Source: Candidatus Pullichristensenella excrementigallinarum
Lineage (GTDB): Bacteria > Bacillota > Clostridia > Christensenellales > Aristaeellaceae
Assembly (NCBI GenBank): GCA_018714825.1
Contig: DVMU01000180.1
Location: 1-42,378, forward strand
DNA length: 42,378 nucleotides
Direction: 5' to 3'
A program made the position numbers and the translations under genes. The notes beneath the pieces were generated by a model. That model saw only the letters and a program-made list of their open reading frames with translations. It was not told the origin of the DNA and did no database searches. Position 1 is the first letter of the stretch, and each line of letters begins with the position of its first letter. Shown one piece after another: positions 38,981-42,378 of this stretch.

Positions 38981-40591
38981 ATGGCACAATTGCGCATATT
39001 GGATTGCACGCTGCGCGACGGCGGCTATGTCAACGATTTTAATTTCGGCGCCCGCGAATTGACGGAGATCGTGGGAATGCTCTCGCAATCGGGCGTAGAG
39101 ATCATCGAATGCGGGTTTCTGCAGGATCACGCCGACAATCCGGATCAGTCCCTGTTCGCCTCGGCGGAGGATGTGCGGCGCGTGCTTTCGAAAAGAAACG
39201 CGCGCAGCATGTATGTGGCCATGCTGCAATTGGGACGGTTTCATGTGGAAAATCTGGAGCCTTGGGACGGGACGTCCATCGACGGCGTCCGCCTGACCTT
39301 TCACGAACACGAAATCGAAGAGGCGTTTTCCGTGGGCGAGGAAATTCAGCGGCGGGGGTACAAGCTGTTTATGCAGCCGGTGGGGACCAACACCTATCCG
39401 GACGACGTGCTTTTGCAAATCGTTCGCCGCGTAAACCGGATGCGCCCGTATGCGTTCTATCTGGTCGATACGCTCGGCTCCATGTACAAAAACGATCTGA
39501 TGCGGATGCTTCTGGCCGTGGATCACAATCTCGCCGAGGGAATCCTCCTGGGCTTTCATTCGCACAACAATTTGCAGCTCTCCTTTTCCAACGCGCAGCA
39601 GCTCGCGGAATTGACGACCAAGCGCGAAATCCTTCTGGATTCTTCGGTCTTCGGCATGGGCCGGGGCGCGGGCAATCTGTGCACGGAACTGATCTGCCAA
39701 TATATCAACGAAAATATCGAAAATCGCTATTCCATGCTTCCGATTCTCGAAATCATGGATGAATATGTCAATCCCATCTTTCGCAGGACGCCCTGGGGCT
39801 ATTCCGCGGCGCACTACCTTTCCTCCATCAACGGATGCCATCCCAATTACGCGACCTATTTTCTCGATAAGCAGACCATTTCCGTGCGGGATATTCACGC
39901 CATCATCCGTTCGATGGAACCGGAACGGCGCGTGCTGTTTGATCGGGAATACGCGGAGGAAAGCTACATCCGCCATCTGCAAAGCGCCGTGGATGATCAC
40001 GCGGCCCTGCAGCGGCTGCGCGAAGTAGTCGGAGGCAGGAGCGTTCTGCTTCTGGCTCCCGGAAAATCGCTCAATACGCATCGGGATAAGATCCGCGCCT
40101 TCCTGGAAGGCGAGCGGCCCGCCGCGATTTCGATCAATTTCCTCCCGCGGGAGATCCCGGTGGACGGCGCGTTTATCAGCAACCTCCGCCGTTTCCGCGC
40201 GCTGGGCGAGGAAAGCCGCTGCCTGGAGGGAAAAACCCTCTTTGTGACTTCCAATATTTCCCCGGAGGGAATTCGCGCGCAGGTGCTCAATTACTCCAGC
40301 TATCTCAACGACGATCCCGAGATTTCCGACAACGCGGGATTGATGTTGATCAACGCGCTGGTCAAATGCGGGGTGGGCGAGGTCATTTTGGCGGGATTCG
40401 ACGGCTATCTTCCCGATCCCCGCGCGAACTATTTTACCGAGCGCATCGTTTCCACCGCCGAGGACGTGCGCCTCAAGCGCATCAACCGCGCCATTGCCGA
40501 GCGCGTGGCGCAACTGCGCAAGACCATCGCGGTGCGGTTTCTGACGCCTTCGATCTATCAGGGGGATTTTGATGCCGACGATCTTGTTTGA
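38981..40591 (+). CDS. HMGL-like (4-hydroxy-2-oxovalerate-aldolase type) aldolase fused to a C-terminal DUF115/MptE-like domain
   Basis: ILDCTLRDGGYVNDFNFG, GFHSHNNLQLSFSNAQQL, GMGRGAGNLCTELI; C-term SVLLLAPGKSLNTHRDKI ... GVGEVILAGFDGYLPDP. Confidence 0.85.
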   Translation: MAQLRILDCTLRDGGYVNDFNFGARELTEIVGMLSQSGVEIIECGFLQDHADNPDQSLFASAEDVRRVLSKRNARSMYVAMLQLGRFHVENLEPWDGTSIDGVRLTFHEHEIEEAFSVGEEIQRRGYKLFMQPVGTNTYPDDVLLQIVRRVNRMRPYAFYLVDTLGSMYKNDLMRMLLAVDHNLAEGILLGFHSHNNLQLSFSNAQQLAELTTKREILLDSSVFGMGRGAGNLCTELICQYINENIENRYSMLPILEIMDEYVNPIFRRTPWGYSAAHYLSSINGCHPNYATYFLDKQTISVRDIHAIIRSMEPERRVLFDREYAEESYIRHLQSAVDDHAALQRLREVVGGRSVLLLAPGKSLNTHRDKIRAFLEGERPAAISINFLPREIPVDGAFISNLRRFRALGEESRCLEGKTLFVTSNISPEGIRAQVLNYSSYLNDDPEISDNAGLMLINALVKCGVGEVILAGFDGYLPDPRANYFTERIVSTAEDVRLKRINRAIAERVAQLRKTIAVRFLTPSIYQGDFDADDLV

Positions 40592-41213
40592 TATTGACGG
40601 AACCCTTCTGGATACGGCTCCGGGCGTAATGGAGGCCGCGCGCTTCGCCATAGGCGAGATGGGCTTTGCCGCGCTTCCCGATGAGGTGCTCCGGCGCTTT
40701 GTCGGCCCGCCGCCGGTAGAATCCTATCAGAAATTTTGCGGGGCCACCGAAGAACAGGCGCACAGGGCCGCGGCATTGCATCGGCAATACGGGCGCGAAA
40801 AGGGATTATACGCATCCCGCCCCTATCCGGGCATGGCGCGGCTGTTGGAGGAATTGGAAAAAAGCGGCGCGCGATTGGGCGTGGCTACGCTCAAGGCCCA
40901 GGACGTGGCCGAGAGCATCCTGGAATATCACGGATTCAAGGCAAGGTTCGGGGCGATCGTGGGCGTGGATGCGACGGAGACGCGCACCAAGCGCCGGACG
41001 ATCGAATTGGCGCTGGAGCAATTGGGCTCCCGCGCGAGCGAGGCCGTTTTGATCGGGGACAGTGAGTACGACCGGGAAGGGGCTTCCCGAGCGGGCGTTG
41101 CGTTTCTGGGCGTGGACTGGGGGTACGGCTTTGCGCCCCACGCGCCGGGTACGGTTTCCACGGTCGCGGAATTGTCTGCGGCGCTGACAAAATGGATGGA
41201 GGAACTCCGATGA
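40572..41213 (+). CDS. HAD-superfamily phosphatase (phosphoglycolate-phosphatase-like)
   Basis: TILFDIDGTLLDTAPGVMEAA, LGVATLKAQDVAESIL, VLIGDSEYDREGASRAG. Confidence 0.88.
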   Translation: MPTILFDIDGTLLDTAPGVMEAARFAIGEMGFAALPDEVLRRFVGPPPVESYQKFCGATEEQAHRAAALHRQYGREKGLYASRPYPGMARLLEELEKSGARLGVATLKAQDVAESILEYHGFKARFGAIVGVDATETRTKRRTIELALEQLGSRASEAVLIGDSEYDREGASRAGVAFLGVDWGYGFAPHAPGTVSTVAELSAALTKWMEELR

Positions 41214-42355
41214 AATTTGTCGTACTGGGCGGCACTTCCGGGCTGGGATTGTGCCTGAGCATGATTTTGTTGGAACGGGGACATTCGGTGACGATCCTCG
41301 GCCGCACGGACCCCCGGATCGACGGCGCGGAATTTGTGCGCTTCAATTTGCTTTCGGATGACGTGCGCCAAGTCGCGCGCCTGGCGGAGGAGGCGGACGG
41401 ACTGATCCTCACCGCGGGCGCGGGCCGCGCGGCGGCTTTCGAGGATTTGCAGGATTGGGAAGTGCAAAACGCCTTCCGCCTCAACGCGGAGGGCGCGGCC
41501 AAAGTCCTGCACGCGGTCTATGGCCGGATTCGGGGCGAGCGCGATTTCTATTGCGCGGCGCTCAGCTCCGTCGCGGGATTGTTGGCTTCCCCGCTGATGG
41601 CCGTATACGGCGCGGCAAAGGCCGCTTCGGAAAAGCTCGTGGAATCGATCAACGCCGAATTGCGGGAAGCCGGAAAGAACAATCGCGTGCTCAACGTCTG
41701 CCCCGGCTTTTTCTCCGGAACGCGCTTTGACGGCGGAGAAAATCAATTGGAAAAGGTGCGCCCCATGGCCGAAGAACTGCTGGAGCGCATGTTTCGGCGG
41801 GAGACGTTCTGGATACCGCGATATGAGGAAGTCTACCGGGGCGTGCTCGAGCGCTATCATGCCGATCCCGAAGCTTTTGCCTTGGATAGCTGCCGCTACA
41901 AGCGCGAGGGAGGGCGGCTTTCCAAGGGAAATCACGGCCGCGTGGGATTTTTGAGCGGCACGTTTGATCTGTTCCATATCGGCCATCTCAATCTGCTGCG
42001 CCGCGCCAAGCAGTATTGCGATTATCTGGTGGTCGGCGTGCATCCGGAAACCTCCAAGCACAAGAACAAGCCCGTATTCATCCCGCTGGAAGAGCGCATG
42101 GAGATCGTGGGCGCATGTCGCTATGTGGACAAGGTGGTCGTCACGCTGGACGAGGACGACGACATGCACAAGCAGATTCCCTACGACCTGCTCTTTGTCG
42201 GCAGCGATTACAAGGGAACCGAGCGATTCCGCCGCTATGAGGAAAATCTGACGCCCCTGGGCGTGCGGATCATCTATTTCCCCTATACCCAGGGGACTTC
42301 CTCCACTCAGCTTCGGGAGGCTATCGAAAGAAACGTGGGAAAAAAGGAATCGTGA
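41210..42355 (+). CDS. Bifunctional SDR oxidoreductase - TagD-type cytidylyltransferase
   Basis: SDR: VVLGGTSGLGLCLS, AVYGAAKAASEKLVES (YxxxK); NTase: GFLSGTFDLFHIGHLNLLRRAKQYCDYLVVGV (HxGH), YTQGTSSTQLREAI; ATGA overlap with HAD stop. Confidence 0.88.
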   Translation: MKFVVLGGTSGLGLCLSMILLERGHSVTILGRTDPRIDGAEFVRFNLLSDDVRQVARLAEEADGLILTAGAGRAAAFEDLQDWEVQNAFRLNAEGAAKVLHAVYGRIRGERDFYCAALSSVAGLLASPLMAVYGAAKAASEKLVESINAELREAGKNNRVLNVCPGFFSGTRFDGGENQLEKVRPMAEELLERMFRRETFWIPRYEEVYRGVLERYHADPEAFALDSCRYKREGGRLSKGNHGRVGFLSGTFDLFHIGHLNLLRRAKQYCDYLVVGVHPETSKHKNKPVFIPLEERMEIVGACRYVDKVVVTLDEDDDMHKQIPYDLLFVGSDYKGTERFRRYEENLTPLGVRIIYFPYTQGTSSTQLREAIERNVGKKES

Positions 42356-42378
42356 CGCGCGTACGCCCTCGGAATTTT

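Noticed and set aside
37925-40651. 908-aa antisense ORF opposite the polymer operon
   Set aside because: Overlaps several well-supported genes on +; high-GC antisense artefact

Overview
The window is 42.4 kb of high-GC chromosome, dense in coding sequence. It looks like a spore-forming Bacillota/Clostridia-type genome (inferred from spoIIE, a T-box metG leader, AddB and tmk next to an Orn/Lys decarboxylase; no taxonomic marker was checked). Housekeeping genes: T-box-metG-tatD, gyrB-gyrA, cinA, HAD-tmk, Orn/Lys/Arg decarboxylase, addB, spoIIE, pdxK-like kinase. Accessory or surface genes: a 1296-aa HtrA-like protease with tandem repeat domains, an SH3 protein, a 1233-aa PG-binding/Fn3-like protein built on a truncated kinase N-lobe, a Wzm/Wzt ABC exporter, and a tightly coupled operon (TagF-like, KdsB-like, MptE/DUF115-like, aldolase-DUF115 fusion, HAD phosphatase, SDR-TagD fusion). 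The two most interesting signals are: (1) a 181-bp multi-hairpin intergenic repeat in two near-identical inverted copies flanking a two-gene segment, with partial copies and a degenerate third copy about 9 kb away that ends in an intrinsic terminator; (2) the 36.2-42.4 kb surface-polymer operon, whose enzymes suggest an unusual CMP-ulosonate plus CDP-polyol chemistry. No CRISPR array, rRNA, tRNA or transposase was recognised. Many long antisense ORFs are high-GC/codon-bias shadows. All calls are by reading motifs; no database search was run.
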